Shown: in pieces, positions 17,407-26,862 of the stretch
Numbering within the stretch: position 1 is the stretch's first letter
Layout of the letters: each line of letters begins with the position of its first letter
Assembly: GCA_963838155.1 (NCBI GenBank)
Contig: CAWIQE010000006.1
Location: 43,777-107,776, forward strand
Direction: 5' to 3'
Origin: Pararhizobium_B sp963838155
GTDB lineage: Bacteria > Pseudomonadota > Alphaproteobacteria > Rhizobiales > Rhizobiaceae
Length of the DNA stretch: 64,000 bases
Position numbers and translations under genes: made by a program
Notes under the pieces: generated by a model
Told to the model about the DNA's origin: nothing
Database searches by the model: none
Seen by the model: only the letters and a program-made list of their open reading frames with translations

Positions 17407-18609
17407 ATGCCCGATAGCGAATTCTTCAGACGCTTTGCCTTCGAGCGACGCGACGTGACCCTGGCGAACTGGCGCACCGCTCCATATTGCCGTTTCGGCT
17501 TCCAGCATGTCGCGGAACTCGTCCCGAGCGCTCCGATTCCCGCCACCGGTCCGGCCCGCGAGACGATAAAGCCGGTGAGGAACGATCTCCTCGACAGGAT
17601 TACGGTCGATCTCGGCATGGGCGCGGAGAGTGCCTCCGCCTATCTCGCGCGTTCACATACGGACGCCTTCGTCCTGATGAGGGACGGAGCGATCGTGTCG
17701 GAATACTACGCCGCGCATGCGGATCCGGCTGCCCCGCATATCGTCTTTTCGATCAGCAAGTCGATCACGGCGATCGTCTCGGGTATGCTCGAGGAAGCCG
17801 GGCTCGTCGATCCGGACAGTCCGGTTGTCGACCATGTCCCTGAAATGGCGGGTTCGGCTTATGGCGATAGCACGCTCCGCAACCTGCTCGACATGCGCGT
17901 CAGCCTCGATTTCGAAGAATCCTATCTCGATGTAGACGGCGACTACGCGCGCTATCGTCGCGCCACTCTGTGGAACCCGGCCGAGGCGGGTAGGGACATC
18001 GAGACGTTGCCGGAAATTCTGGCCTCGATTCCGAAGGGCAAGGGGCCGCACGGCGGACCGTTTGCCTACGCCTCTCCAAATTCGGACCTGCTCGGAATCG
18101 TCATCGAACGGGCGTCGGGACGGCGATACTGCGACCTCGTCTCCGACCGCCTCTGGAAACCGCTCGGCGCCATGTCCGATGCCTACGTCACCGTCGACTC
18201 GATCGGAACTGCACGCGCCGCGGGCGGTGTCTCGACGACGGCGCGCGATCTGGCACGTCTAGGCGAGGCCATGCGCAATGACGGCGTGGTCGGCGACCGG
18301 CAGGTGATCCCGCGGGCCTGGATCGCCGATACGCTGACGAAAGGAGACCGCGAGGCCTGGACGAACGGGAGTTTTACCGGGCTGTTTACCGGAGCCAGCT
18401 ATCGCAACAAATGGTATGTTACGGGTGATCCGCATGGCTCCTTCTGCGGCATCGGCATCCACGGACAGTGGCTTCACGTCGATCCCGCAACCCGAACGGT
18501 CACGGTCAAGCTGTCCTCGCAGCCGGAGCCCCAGGACGACGCGTTCGACCGGTCGAACGCCCGCTTCCTGGCCGCGATCAACCGCGATGCCGGGATCTTT
18601 TCCGCCTGA
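17407..18609 (+). CDS. Beta-lactamase-fold serine hydrolase (6-aminohexanoate-dimer hydrolase-like)
   Basis: 400 residues, class C beta-lactamase-related. The nucleophile motif S-x-x-K is S115-I-S-K118 and the Tyr motif is Y221-A-S, matching the Ser/Lys/Tyr triad of the NylB family rather than true beta-lactamases (no KTG box seen; AGGVSTTARDLARLG is the later conserved block). It may cleave amides or esters in the cytoplasm, as there is no signal peptide. It is divergent from the polyamine-type importer with a 155-bp shared promoter region, so its substrate may be the imported compound or a derivative. Confidence 0.82.
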   Translation: MPDSEFFRRFAFERRDVTLANWRTAPYCRFGFQHVAELVPSAPIPATGPARETIKPVRNDLLDRITVDLGMGAESASAYLARSHTDAFVLMRDGAIVSEYYAAHADPAAPHIVFSISKSITAIVSGMLEEAGLVDPDSPVVDHVPEMAGSAYGDSTLRNLLDMRVSLDFEESYLDVDGDYARYRRATLWNPAEAGRDIETLPEILASIPKGKGPHGGPFAYASPNSDLLGIVIERASGRRYCDLVSDRLWKPLGAMSDAYVTVDSIGTARAAGGVSTTARDLARLGEAMRNDGVVGDRQVIPRAWIADTLTKGDREAWTNGSFTGLFTGASYRNKWYVTGDPHGSFCGIGIHGQWLHVDPATRTVTVKLSSQPEPQDDAFDRSNARFLAAINRDAGIFSA

Positions 18610-18896
18610 TGTGCCTGCGCCCGACGGGGCAACGCCAGGCACGGGGCGGCAAGCCGGTTCGTTGCCTACAGCCGTCTTTGTCTGTGGCCATATTGAAATT
18701 TTCTTGCGGCCCGTATGTCGCGGCCCGTATGCCGCCGGCAAGTTTCGCGGGCCGGTCGGGGTCCGCGGATTGTCGAATGCAGACTGCGAGTGGTGTCCGC
18801 GCGCCCTCGTCATGCCGCATATTCTCTTATGAACCGCGAGCCGTTTGCGTCCGTTGCATCGTCTGTAGGTGTGTCCGAAACGAAAAGGAAACGACA

Positions 18897-19160
18897 ATGG
18901 CCAGGATGATCGCAAGCTAACTGACCCCGACCGACATCGAAGCATTCGACCGTCATTATTTCGACATCCAAGTGCCGCTCACCCGGAAGCTGCCGGGGCT
19001 CAGGACATACGAAGTCAACGCCGGTGCCGTGGCCGTACCCGGCGGCGGCTCCGGCCTCCGTCGGATCGGGGTTCTCCACTTCGACGACATGGACAAGATC
19101 CGCGCCGCCTTCGCAAGCCCGGTAGGCCAGGCTGCTGCCGCCGACTGCAGGCGCGGCCGG
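18897..19160 (+). pseudogene. EthD-family protein gene, broken by an in-frame stop
   Basis: After a good ribosome site (AAAAGGAAA) the frame begins MARMIAS, then hits TAA at 18918-18920, then continues as LTPTDIEAFDRHYFDIQVPL and TRKLPGLRTYEV, a clear EthD-type ferredoxin-like dimer domain (HYFxxHVPLxxKLPGL). It carries on to ASPVGQAAAAD, after which the frame loses homology near 19150. A normal EthD protein is about 100 residues. Both lesions point to a pseudogene; the rest is well conserved, so decay looks recent. Confidence 0.7.
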
Positions 19161-19944
19161 CGCGGACTTCGGCCCCGCGCTTGCCGCCGATGCGCACGAG
19201 GTGTGCCTGTCGTCACCTTTCTCTGGGGCGAAGAAGGAGGGGATCATGACCGACGAGGAATTCGCCGATCCGATGCGGGCGGTCCGGCCGATGTCGCTGG
19301 CGCGCCGGTCGCTTTTGGTCTGCTGCCGAACAATTCCAAGCATTCTGCACGTGTGAACTCAACGACAGATTTAGGCGCGTCTCCGCCTCGTGGGTTGATG
19401 AACGAGGCTGCGTGGCGCGGCTGAGCTCGAGTTCCGAGGTAACTGTCTTCAAGGTGGGATACACATCCTGCAAGACAAGCCGATTCAGCGAGAAGACGAT
19501 CGGTCAAACCAGCAAGTCGGAGGTGGTGCCATCCCTGATCGTGTTCAATGCGGGGGGAGCGACGCTCAAGGGCGGGAAGCTGGTGCTGAGCATGATCAGC
19601 GCGATAAATGGCGGAGGGAAGGGGACTGGCGTCGAACCTTCTTTGCCTCGTCAGCTTCTGCAGGAAGTCCTGGTCGATCAGGCCCGCAATCCTCACGTGA
19701 TTACCCTTGGGGTGACCAGCCAAACCGCGTGCGCCACGCCCTTTGGGCGCGTTGGGCGGCAGCTCGCTGGCGAACGGCGTAGCAGTGATGCAGTGAATCC
19801 AGGAAAGAGGCGAACACCAGGAGGCTGGCAGACGCAGGAAGCTTAAGATGGGGCTTGAACGGATGGCTAAGATGGAATACCGTTCAATAATTGATGATCG
19901 TCGCATCTTGAGGCCACGATCACAAGGGAGGAGACAAGCGATCC
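19161..19944. other. Unassigned region between the EthD remnant and the catabolic island
   Basis: About 780 bp without a convincing gene. A short frame at 19246-19356 (ATG after AGGAGG, about 36 residues) has no recognisable homology. The block 19340-19850 is open in several frames on both strands, as is common for decayed insertion sequences in rhizobia. I could not assign it to a family. A weak promoter for the island may lie at 19860-19930. Confidence 0.35.
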
Positions 19945-20793
19945 ATGTCGTCGAAGCTTTCTACGCGTACCCAGGACATCGTCGACGCCAGCGCCGCCCT
20001 GCCACAGCGGAAACGGCAAAGCCGAACCCTGCGCACGCTGGGGCGTATCGGCTGGAACCTGATTCCGGCTTTGACCTTCGTCGTCATGGTGGGAATTTGG
20101 GCCCTGGCTGTCAGGGTCTTCCAGATCCCCTCCTATCTCCTCCCCGGTCCTGCTAGTGTCTTCAAGCTTCTCGTTACCGATGCGGCAATGCTCTGGACGA
20201 ACGCCCAGACCACTCTGGCAGAGATCATATTCGGCTTCGGACTGACGCTCCTCACCGCTATCCCGCTCGGGCTGGCCATCGCGCTTTCGCCGTTTGCGAA
20301 GCAGGTTCTCTATCCGCCGGCCATGCTCATGCAGCTGGTCCCCAAGATCGCCATGGCGCCGCTGTTCCTGGTCTGGTTCGGCTTCGGCATGGAATCGAAG
20401 GTGGTTCTCACCCTGCTGATGACCTTCTTCCCGCTGCTCATTGCCAGCATAAGCGGCTTCCAGATCCTCGACACGCGGCTTCTTTACCTTACGCGTTCAA
20501 TGGGGGCGACGACCTGGCAAACGTTTCGCTATCTGCGCGTTCCCGCCGCCCTGCCAGTCATATTTTCCGGTGTGAAGACGTCGGCGACCATCGCCGCCAC
20601 GGCCGCGATCGTTGCCGAGTTCGTTGGAGCGAACAAGGGGCTCGGCTACGTGCTCCTGAAGGGCACCAGCACGATGAACATCGAGCTGACCTTCGCCGTG
20701 CTCGTGGTGCTGACCATCATCGGGCTGGCTATCAACTATCTCGTCGAGTTCAGCGAGTGGCTTCTCGCTCCCTGGCAGCGTGACAGCAAGTAA
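19945..20793 (+). CDS. ABC importer permease, SsuC/TauC type
   Basis: 282 residues, BPD_transp_1 family, six helices after a basic cytoplasmic N-terminus. The LPGPASVFKLL segment, MLMQLVPKIAMAPLFLVWFG and the FRYLRVPAALPVIFSGVKT docking loop are typical. First gene of the catabolic island. An upstream GGGAGGAG ribosome site lies at about 19928. Only one permease gene is present, so the channel is probably a homodimer, unlike the importer at 10900-12395. Confidence 0.85.
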   Translation: MSSKLSTRTQDIVDASAALPQRKRQSRTLRTLGRIGWNLIPALTFVVMVGIWALAVRVFQIPSYLLPGPASVFKLLVTDAAMLWTNAQTTLAEIIFGFGLTLLTAIPLGLAIALSPFAKQVLYPPAMLMQLVPKIAMAPLFLVWFGFGMESKVVLTLLMTFFPLLIASISGFQILDTRLLYLTRSMGATTWQTFRYLRVPAALPVIFSGVKTSATIAATAAIVAEFVGANKGLGYVLLKGTSTMNIELTFAVLVVLTIIGLAINYLVEFSEWLLAPWQRDSK

Positions 20794-20845
20794 GCGGCAT
20801 TCATCGCCGCCGAATTCACCCAAACCGAAAACTGGAGGAAAACAT

Positions 20846-21850
20846 ATGAAAACCCTTACCAGAAGTCTGCTTGCGGCCGGCTTCGGTGTCGCAGCGCTGA
20901 CGCTGTCGACGTCGGCCTTCGCCGATACCGCCGTCAAGTTCCAGCTCAATTGGTACGCCGGGGGCGCCAACGCCGGGTTCGCTGCTGCCCTGAAGGAAGG
21001 CTACTACAAGAATGCCGGTCTCGACGTCACGATCATACAGGGCAACGGCTCGGCGAACACCGCCCAGCTCGTCGCCAGCGGCCAAGCGCAGGTCGCCTAT
21101 GCCGACGCCGTCGCCGTCAGCCAGCTGATCGCCAAGGGCGCGCCCATGAAGGTCGTTTCGACCGTTTATCAGTCGAATCCCAACGAGGTCGAGGCGCTCA
21201 AGAAGACGGGCATCAAGTCCGTCCAGGATCTGAAGGGCAAGAAGATCGGCGTGCCGGCCGGCAGCTCGCAGGGGACGATGCTTCCGCTCTTTCTGGAAGC
21301 CAACAACCTGAAGGAATCCGAGGTCAATCTGCTCAACATGCCGACCGCCTCGATGGTCCCTTCGCTGCTGCAGGGTCAGGTGGACGCCATTCTCGGCTCC
21401 GTCGACGACTATCGGATCCAGCTGAAAGCCCAGGGCGCGAATCTCGACACCTACATGTTCGCCGATCACGGCGTGCCGACGGTCAGCACGTCGATCTTCG
21501 CCAGCGACGACTACATCAAGAAGAATCCCGACGTTCTTCGCAAGTTCATCGCGGCGAGCCTGAAGGGCTGGGTGTTTGCGCTGAATAATCCGGACAAGGC
21601 GGTCCAGGATTTGAAGGCGGCCTTCCCGGACGTCGATACGAAGCTGGCGGCAGCGCAGCTTGCCGCCATTCCTCCGCTCTTCTGCAGCGGCGGGACGAAA
21701 TTCATCGGCAAGGCGACCGACGCGCACTGGCAGCAAACCCAGGATCTTCTTTCCAAGGTCGGCCTGCTTCCCAAGGGCAAGGACGCGAAGATCTACTACA
21801 CGAACGAGTATCTGCCGGACGACTCCAAGCTCGAGCCCTGCAATAACTGA
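20846..21850 (+). CDS. ABC importer substrate-binding protein, NMT1/SsuA type
   Basis: 334 residues with a clean signal peptide (cleavage near STSAFADT). The mature start VKFQLNWYAGGANAGF followed by KEGYYKNAGLDVTII is the NMT1/THI5-like signature shared by pyrimidine-precursor and riboflavin-type binders (W/Y-rich LNW). KKIGVPAGSSQGTMLP is the hinge. It differs from the 9065 protein in its LNW start, so the ligand class probably differs (possibly a cyclic or aromatic compound). GGAGGA precedes the ATG. Confidence 0.85.
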   Translation: MKTLTRSLLAAGFGVAALTLSTSAFADTAVKFQLNWYAGGANAGFAAALKEGYYKNAGLDVTIIQGNGSANTAQLVASGQAQVAYADAVAVSQLIAKGAPMKVVSTVYQSNPNEVEALKKTGIKSVQDLKGKKIGVPAGSSQGTMLPLFLEANNLKESEVNLLNMPTASMVPSLLQGQVDAILGSVDDYRIQLKAQGANLDTYMFADHGVPTVSTSIFASDDYIKKNPDVLRKFIAASLKGWVFALNNPDKAVQDLKAAFPDVDTKLAAAQLAAIPPLFCSGGTKFIGKATDAHWQQTQDLLSKVGLLPKGKDAKIYYTNEYLPDDSKLEPCNN

Positions 21851-21916
21851 ACCATCAAGTGCGCCGATCCGCGCGCGAGCGCGGGTCGGCCGGAAGCCGG
21901 AAAGTCTGGACGAGAC

Positions 21917-22435
21917 ATGAGTGTCAGAACCTCGTATCGATATGAAGATCTTCGCGAAGGGCTCCAGTTCCGTAGCCCGGGGCGCACTATCACCGATGCC
22001 GATCTCGTGGGGTTTGCTGGCCTGACCGGCGATTTCTCGGAGCTGCATACCAGCGACGTGTATGCCGAGAGCAGTCAGTTCGGACGGCGCGTGGCCCACG
22101 GCATGCTCGGTCTTGCTTATGCCCACGGCCTGATGTGGGCGCGCACCGGTGAGCTGCGCGAGACCGCCGTCGCTTTCCTTGGCATCGACGACTGGCGTTT
22201 CGTCGGTCCGATATTCGTCGGCGATACGATCTTTGTAAACTACACGCTGGCCAATTTGCGCGACAGCAATTCGCGTCCAACGCAAGCGATCGCGACATTC
22301 GACGTGGAACTCGTCAAGCAGGACGGCAGCGTTGTCCAACGTGGCCGCAAGGCGCTCCTCGTCTCGAAAGTACCGCTCGAGGCAGTTTCCGCTTCGCAAT
22401 CGGAGCCTGTAGCGACACGAAAGGAGGCGAAGTGA
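21917..22435 (+). CDS. MaoC-family (R)-specific enoyl-CoA hydratase-like protein
   Basis: 172 residues, single hot-dog fold. The hydratase-2 motif is visible as FAGLTGDFSELHTS (Asp and His five apart), followed by GRRVAHGMLGLAY. It should hydrate an enoyl-CoA or a related unsaturated thioester. The gene sits inside the importer gene set, between the binding protein and the ATPase (whose GTG overlaps its stop), so uptake and this hydration step are co-expressed. Confidence 0.84.
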   Translation: MSVRTSYRYEDLREGLQFRSPGRTITDADLVGFAGLTGDFSELHTSDVYAESSQFGRRVAHGMLGLAYAHGLMWARTGELRETAVAFLGIDDWRFVGPIFVGDTIFVNYTLANLRDSNSRPTQAIATFDVELVKQDGSVVQRGRKALLVSKVPLEAVSASQSEPVATRKEAK

Positions 22436-23262
22436 GCGAGAGCGAGCAAATGCCCAAGGTCACAGGAGTGCCAATTTCGATCGACGGCGTCTCCAAGATT
22501 TTCGGAGAGGACTCCGACAAGCCGTTTCGGGCGCTGAAGGAAGTTACGGCCGACATTGCCGCCGGCGAGTTTGTCTCCGTCGTCGGTGCCTCCGGCTGCG
22601 GCAAGAGCACGCTGATGCTGATGGTCGCCGGATTGCTGCCGAGATCGACCGGCTCGATCCGCGTCGGAGACAAGCCGGTCACCAGGCCGATCACGGATAT
22701 CGGCATTGCCTTCCAGGACCATCTGCTTCTGGAATTCCGAACTGCGCTGAAGAACGTCATGTTGCACGCGGATATTCGCGGGCTGCCACGCAAGGATATC
22801 GAGAAGCGTGCCAGGGAGTTGTTCGAGCAGCTCAATCTTGAGCATGCCGTGAACAAGTATCCGCGCCAGCTGTCGGGAGGCATGCGCCAGCGCGTCTCGC
22901 TGATCCGCAGCCTCGTGCATGACCCGTCGCTGCTGCTGATGGACGAGCCTTTTGGTGCGCTTGACGCGTTGACCCGACTGCAGGTGCGAACCGATCTTGA
23001 GGCGTTGTGGATGCGCCGCCGGCCGACGGTGCTTTTCATCACGCACAGCGTCGAGGAAGCCGTGGGCCTGTCGGATCGCATTCTCGTCATGAGCCCTAGC
23101 CCCGGCGAGGTCATCGACGACATACGGGTCGACCTGCCGCGGCCGCGGCCGATTGTTCTCGGCGACGCGCCGGAATTCAGCGCATATGTCGACCGTATCC
23201 ACCGCCATTTCGAACGCCTTGGCGTGCTCCACGGTCTCGGCGCCTTGCCGAAGGCGGGCTGA
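22432..23262 (+). CDS. ABC importer ATPase, SsuB/TauB type
   Basis: 276 residues from a GTG overlapping the MaoC stop (GTGA), preceded by AAGGAGG. Walker A VGASGCGKST, Q-loop IAFQDHLLLEF, signature LSGGMRQRVSLIRSL, Walker B LLLMDEPFGALD and H-loop LFITHSVEEA are all complete. It partners the permease at 19945. The companion importer ATPase at 10063 is frameshifted, so this is the only intact ATPase of its class in the window. Confidence 0.87.
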   Translation: MSESEQMPKVTGVPISIDGVSKIFGEDSDKPFRALKEVTADIAAGEFVSVVGASGCGKSTLMLMVAGLLPRSTGSIRVGDKPVTRPITDIGIAFQDHLLLEFRTALKNVMLHADIRGLPRKDIEKRARELFEQLNLEHAVNKYPRQLSGGMRQRVSLIRSLVHDPSLLLMDEPFGALDALTRLQVRTDLEALWMRRRPTVLFITHSVEEAVGLSDRILVMSPSPGEVIDDIRVDLPRPRPIVLGDAPEFSAYVDRIHRHFERLGVLHGLGALPKAG

Positions 23263-23273
23263 GGGAATCTCCG

Positions 23274-24089
23274 ATGAGCGAACTCCCTGCAGATAGTGCG
23301 AATGTGGAGGGCGGCGGAAAGCTGGTCACCGTTTCCGTCCGCGACGCCATCGCGGAGATCCTGCTCTGCAACGGCCCGCTGAACCTTGTGACGCGATCGA
23401 TGCTGCGCCAGTTGAACGCGGCGTTGCGGTCGCTTGCCGGATACGAGGACGTCCGATGCGTGATCCTCCACGGAGGCGAGGCGCGGGCCTTCTGCGCCGG
23501 CAGCGACATCCGCGGCTTCGAAGGCCTGCGCAATGGTATTGCCAGCGAGCACAAGATACTTTTCGAGGACATGGTGCTGCGCAATCTGGCGCGCCTGCCG
23601 ATGCCAACGATCGCTGCCATCGACGCTCCGGCTTTTGGCGGCGGCCTCGAACTGGCGCTGGCTTGCGATCTCAGGGTGCTTCGCCGCGGTGTACAGATTG
23701 GCCTGACCGAGTGTCGCATCGGTGGGCTCGCCGGCAACGGATCGGTTCGGCTGGCCCGTCTCGTTGGTCCGGCACGGGCGAAGGAACTCCTGTTTACCGG
23801 CGCCGCACTGGATGCGGAGACGGCGTTGGCCTGGGGCGTCGTCAATCGCATTGCCGCCGGCGGGCCGGCGCTGGAAGAGGCCAGGGAACTGGCCCGCACC
23901 ATCGCCGAGCGCGGTCCGGTCTCGAACCGGCTGGCGAAGCAGCTTGTCGATGCCGCGCTGGACGGGCCGCTCGATGCGGCCTTGGTGCAATCGACGGTGG
24001 CGCAGCAGACGATCTTCGATACCGACGATCTGCATGAGGGCGCGGCCGCGTTTTTTGCCAAGCGCGTCCCGCGATTTGCCAACAGATGA
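23274..24089 (+). CDS. Enoyl-CoA hydratase/isomerase (crotonase) family protein
   Basis: 271 residues. Crotonase oxyanion-hole segments ARAFCAGSDIRGF and PAFGGGLELALACDLRV are present. Both catalytic glutamates of true hydratases have counterparts: one in GGGLELALACD and one in GLTECRIGGLAG. It should act on an acyl-CoA made by the CoA transferase encoded downstream. It lies 12 bp after the ATPase gene and so is in the same operon. Confidence 0.86.
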   Translation: MSELPADSANVEGGGKLVTVSVRDAIAEILLCNGPLNLVTRSMLRQLNAALRSLAGYEDVRCVILHGGEARAFCAGSDIRGFEGLRNGIASEHKILFEDMVLRNLARLPMPTIAAIDAPAFGGGLELALACDLRVLRRGVQIGLTECRIGGLAGNGSVRLARLVGPARAKELLFTGAALDAETALAWGVVNRIAAGGPALEEARELARTIAERGPVSNRLAKQLVDAALDGPLDAALVQSTVAQQTIFDTDDLHEGAAAFFAKRVPRFANR

Positions 24090-24108
24090 GGAGGGCCGAG
24101 GAATTCAA

Positions 24109-24171
24109 ATGGAATTGCGCCGTATCCGGCCATGGCATGCCGCGTTGCCGGATGTGGACGCGGGACTGTGA
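24109..24171 (+). CDS. Possible 20-residue open frame
   Basis: ATG at 24109 follows a purine-rich GAGGAGGGCCGAGG stretch. The product (MELRRIRPWHAALPDVDAGL) has no known family. It fills the gap between the crotonase and the IclR gene and may be noise or a relic of a larger gene. Confidence 0.15.
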   Translation: MELRRIRPWHAALPDVDAGL

Positions 24172-24228
24172 TGACGTCTTCGGGCTGCACTGCTCGCGCC
24201 TCCGTGAAAATGATGGTTGGTTGATCTC

Positions 24229-25089
24229 ATGAGCCACGTACCCGCTGAGCGCTGCCTTTCGATCATCCAGTTGCTCGCCGAAAATGCGGCGGAACTGCCG
24301 CTGGGCGAGATTGCGGAGCAACTCGATCTGCCCAAGAGCGGCGCGCATAGGCTCCTGGCAACTCTGGTGGACGAAGGTTGGGCGAAAAAGGACTCTCAGA
24401 CAGGATTTTACCAGCTGACGATGCGGCTGGCGATCCTCGGTCAGCGCTTCTACGTGGCGACCGGCATTCCCGATATCTGCCAGCCCCTGCTTGACCAACT
24501 GGCCGCCTCGTCGCGCGAGTTCGTGCGGCTTGCCGTGGTCGATACCGACTCGCTTGTCTGGGTTGCGCATGCGCAGGGTGCCAAAGGTGGACTCCTGTAT
24601 CAGCCGTCGCTTACCACGGCGACGGTTCCCTTGCACGCCACGGCCAGCGGCAAGGCTTGGCTGTCGACGCTGCCGGTCGATACGGCTGTCGAGATCGTCC
24701 TCAGGAGTGGCGGCTTCGAGAGCGCCGATGCCTACGGCCCGAACGTGGTGCGATCCGTCAGCAGTCTGATCGAGGAACTCGAGGTGACGGCCAGGCGCGG
24801 CTATGGCGTCGTGTCGAATGAAGCCGAGCCCGGCGTGTCGGCTCTCGCGGCGGCCATCCGGTCGGGCGATGACGGTCCCGTCGCTGGCACTGTCAGCATT
24901 GCGGGCCCCAGCGTCCGTATGACGGATGCGCGCATTGACGAACTGGCGTCCGCTGCCCTGAGCTGCGCGGCGGAACTCTCGAAGCTGTGGCCGTTGCGAC
25001 TGCGGACCGAGTATCCGCCGAATGCTCCGCGCGCCGGCGGGCGACCCCATCTGCCGTCGGAAGGTCGAGATAACCCGGCAAGCCCCTGA
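24229..25089 (+). CDS. IclR-family transcriptional regulator
   Basis: About 286 residues. The N-terminal winged helix-turn-helix reads ERCLSIIQLLAENAAELPLG followed by EIAEQLDLPKSGAHRLLATL. The C-terminal GAF-like effector domain includes VPLHATASGKAWLSTLP and the late GYGVVSNEAEPGVSALAAAI, the standard IclR signature. It lies within and in the same direction as the catabolic genes and probably controls them. Start ATG 24229; an in-frame TTG at 24217 is less likely. Confidence 0.87.
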   Translation: MSHVPAERCLSIIQLLAENAAELPLGEIAEQLDLPKSGAHRLLATLVDEGWAKKDSQTGFYQLTMRLAILGQRFYVATGIPDICQPLLDQLAASSREFVRLAVVDTDSLVWVAHAQGAKGGLLYQPSLTTATVPLHATASGKAWLSTLPVDTAVEIVLRSGGFESADAYGPNVVRSVSSLIEELEVTARRGYGVVSNEAEPGVSALAAAIRSGDDGPVAGTVSIAGPSVRMTDARIDELASAALSCAAELSKLWPLRLRTEYPPNAPRAGGRPHLPSEGRDNPASP

Positions 25090-25185
25090 TGGCGTGGCGG
25101 GCAGCATCTGCCCGACAATCGCTCGTCGCAAGGTGTCATCGCGCCCAGGGCATTCGCTTCGTGCTGGACTTATGGAGAGACAGGA

Positions 25186-26793
25186 ATGAAGGTTATCGAT
25201 CCGAAACAGGCCGCCAGCCTTGTCCGACAGGGAGACAATGTCCTTGTCAGCGGCTCGGGCGGCGGTCATTGCGTGCCCCAAAGCATTCTGGATGCGCTCG
25301 AGGAGCGCTTTCTCGAAACCGGCGGCCCGCGTGACCTCTGCCTGATCCACGCAGTCGGAATCGGCGACCGCAAGCTGAAGGGCGCCGCCTGCTTCCGTCA
25401 TCCGGGCATGCTGAAGCGCAGCATTACCAGTGCCCTCATCGATTCTCCGCCGCTGATCGAACTGGCCCGGCGCAACGAAATCGAGTCCTACACGCTGCCA
25501 CAAGGCGTTATCGCCCAGCTTATGCGGGAGATGGCGGCGGGTCGTCCCGGCCTGATTGCCAAGACGGGACTGCATACATTCGTCGATCCGCGCCACCTCG
25601 GCGCACGGCAAAGCGAGACCGCGCGTGAGGAACTGGTCGAGCTCATCGAGATCGCCGGCGAGGAATGGCTGCGTTTCAAGCCACTTCCCCTCGACGTTGT
25701 CTTTCTGCGAGGAACCACGGCCGACGAAGATGGCAACATCTCCATGGAGCACGAAGCCATCCCCGGCGAAATGCTTTCCTGTGCTCAGGCAGCACGTCGG
25801 CAGGGGGCCGTCGTCGTGGTACAGGTCAAGCGAATGGCCGAGCGCGGAGCGCTCAACGCGCGCATCGTCAAGATCCCCGGTATCCTGGTCGACTACGTCG
25901 TCGTCGATCCGGAGCAGAAGCAGACCTATGCGACGGCCTATAGCCCGAGTTATTCCGGCGAGCTGCGTGTGCCGCTGGCAACCATGAGCCGGCTGCCGTT
26001 CACGGAGCGGAAGATCATTGCGCGCCGGGCCGCGCTCGAGCTGCGCATCGGCGCGGTCTGCAACCTCGGGGCGGGGATATCGACGGGCGTATCGTCGGTC
26101 GCCGCCGAGGAAGGTGTGCTAGGCGACATCGTGCTGACCAACGAACAGGGCTACATCGGAGGTGCGCCGCTGACGGGTGTCGATTCCGGTGCCGCTCAGA
26201 ATTTCGCGGCCGTGGTCGATCAACCCTACCAGTTCGATTTCTACGACGGCGGCGGGCTCGACATCGCTTTTCTGTCCTTCGCCGAGGTGGACGCCGGGGG
26301 CAATGTCAATGTCAGCCGGTTTGGCGACAAGATCGTCGGCATCGGCGGCTTTGTGAACATCAGCCAGAACGCCCGGAAGGTGATCTTCAGCGGTACTTTC
26401 ACATCGGGTGGACTGGAGGTCGGATGCGACGATGGCCGGCTGCGGATCCTGCAGGAGGGCCGGCACAGGAAGTTCGTGCCGGCCGTCGAGCAGATCTGCT
26501 ACAACTCCTCCTACGCCTTCAGCCAGGAACGCAGCGCCATTTTCGTAACGGAGCGGGCAGTCTTCGACGTCTCTCCCGACGGTCTTCGGCTAATCGAGAT
26601 TGCGCCCGGCATCGACGTCGAACGCGATGTCATAGCCCGTATGGCTTTCAGACCTGCCATTGCGAACGACCTCAAGCTCATGGATGCGCGGCTTTTTGCG
26701 GAAGGGCGGATGAATTTGGCAGCCGACCTCGCGGCGGCACCGTCGGGCGCGCGTAAACCACGGCGTGAGCTCGGAGAACAGGCGAATGCCTGA
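25186..26793 (+). CDS. Family I acyl-CoA:acetate/3-ketoacid CoA-transferase (YdiF-like, fused subunits)
   Basis: 535 residues, alpha and beta parts in one chain. The alpha part begins with VRQGDNVLVSGSGGGHCVP. The beta part carries the catalytic-glutamate region TNEQGYIGGAPLTGVDSG and the VGIGGFVNISQNARKVIF block. It moves CoA between carboxylates and would activate the imported acid. It lies 96 bp after the IclR gene, with AGACAGGA before the ATG. Length matches YdiF/propionate CoA-transferase (about 520-530). Confidence 0.87.
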   Translation: MKVIDPKQAASLVRQGDNVLVSGSGGGHCVPQSILDALEERFLETGGPRDLCLIHAVGIGDRKLKGAACFRHPGMLKRSITSALIDSPPLIELARRNEIESYTLPQGVIAQLMREMAAGRPGLIAKTGLHTFVDPRHLGARQSETAREELVELIEIAGEEWLRFKPLPLDVVFLRGTTADEDGNISMEHEAIPGEMLSCAQAARRQGAVVVVQVKRMAERGALNARIVKIPGILVDYVVVDPEQKQTYATAYSPSYSGELRVPLATMSRLPFTERKIIARRAALELRIGAVCNLGAGISTGVSSVAAEEGVLGDIVLTNEQGYIGGAPLTGVDSGAAQNFAAVVDQPYQFDFYDGGGLDIAFLSFAEVDAGGNVNVSRFGDKIVGIGGFVNISQNARKVIFSGTFTSGGLEVGCDDGRLRILQEGRHRKFVPAVEQICYNSSYAFSQERSAIFVTERAVFDVSPDGLRLIEIAPGIDVERDVIARMAFRPAIANDLKLMDARLFAEGRMNLAADLAAAPSGARKPRRELGEQANA

Positions 26794-26862
26794 CCAGGCA
26801 ATCCGCGCGCAGCCGTCAACGCCCGACGCGATTACGAAAATCATCAGTAAAGGAATAGCGAC

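Noticed and set aside
18700..18735. Tandem CGGCCCGTATG copies
   Set aside because: Two copies of an 11-mer with no further context; likely a local duplication.
19244..19906. Open minus frame resembling old insertion-sequence text
   Set aside because: No transposase motif or terminal repeat found by eye, so I left it as unassigned DNA.
20816..22399. A 527-residue minus frame
   Set aside because: Antisense to the binding-protein and MaoC genes, which have full domain signatures.
22314..25752. Two long minus frames opposite the ATPase, crotonase and IclR genes
   Set aside because: High-GC shadows; the plus-strand genes have all their family motifs.
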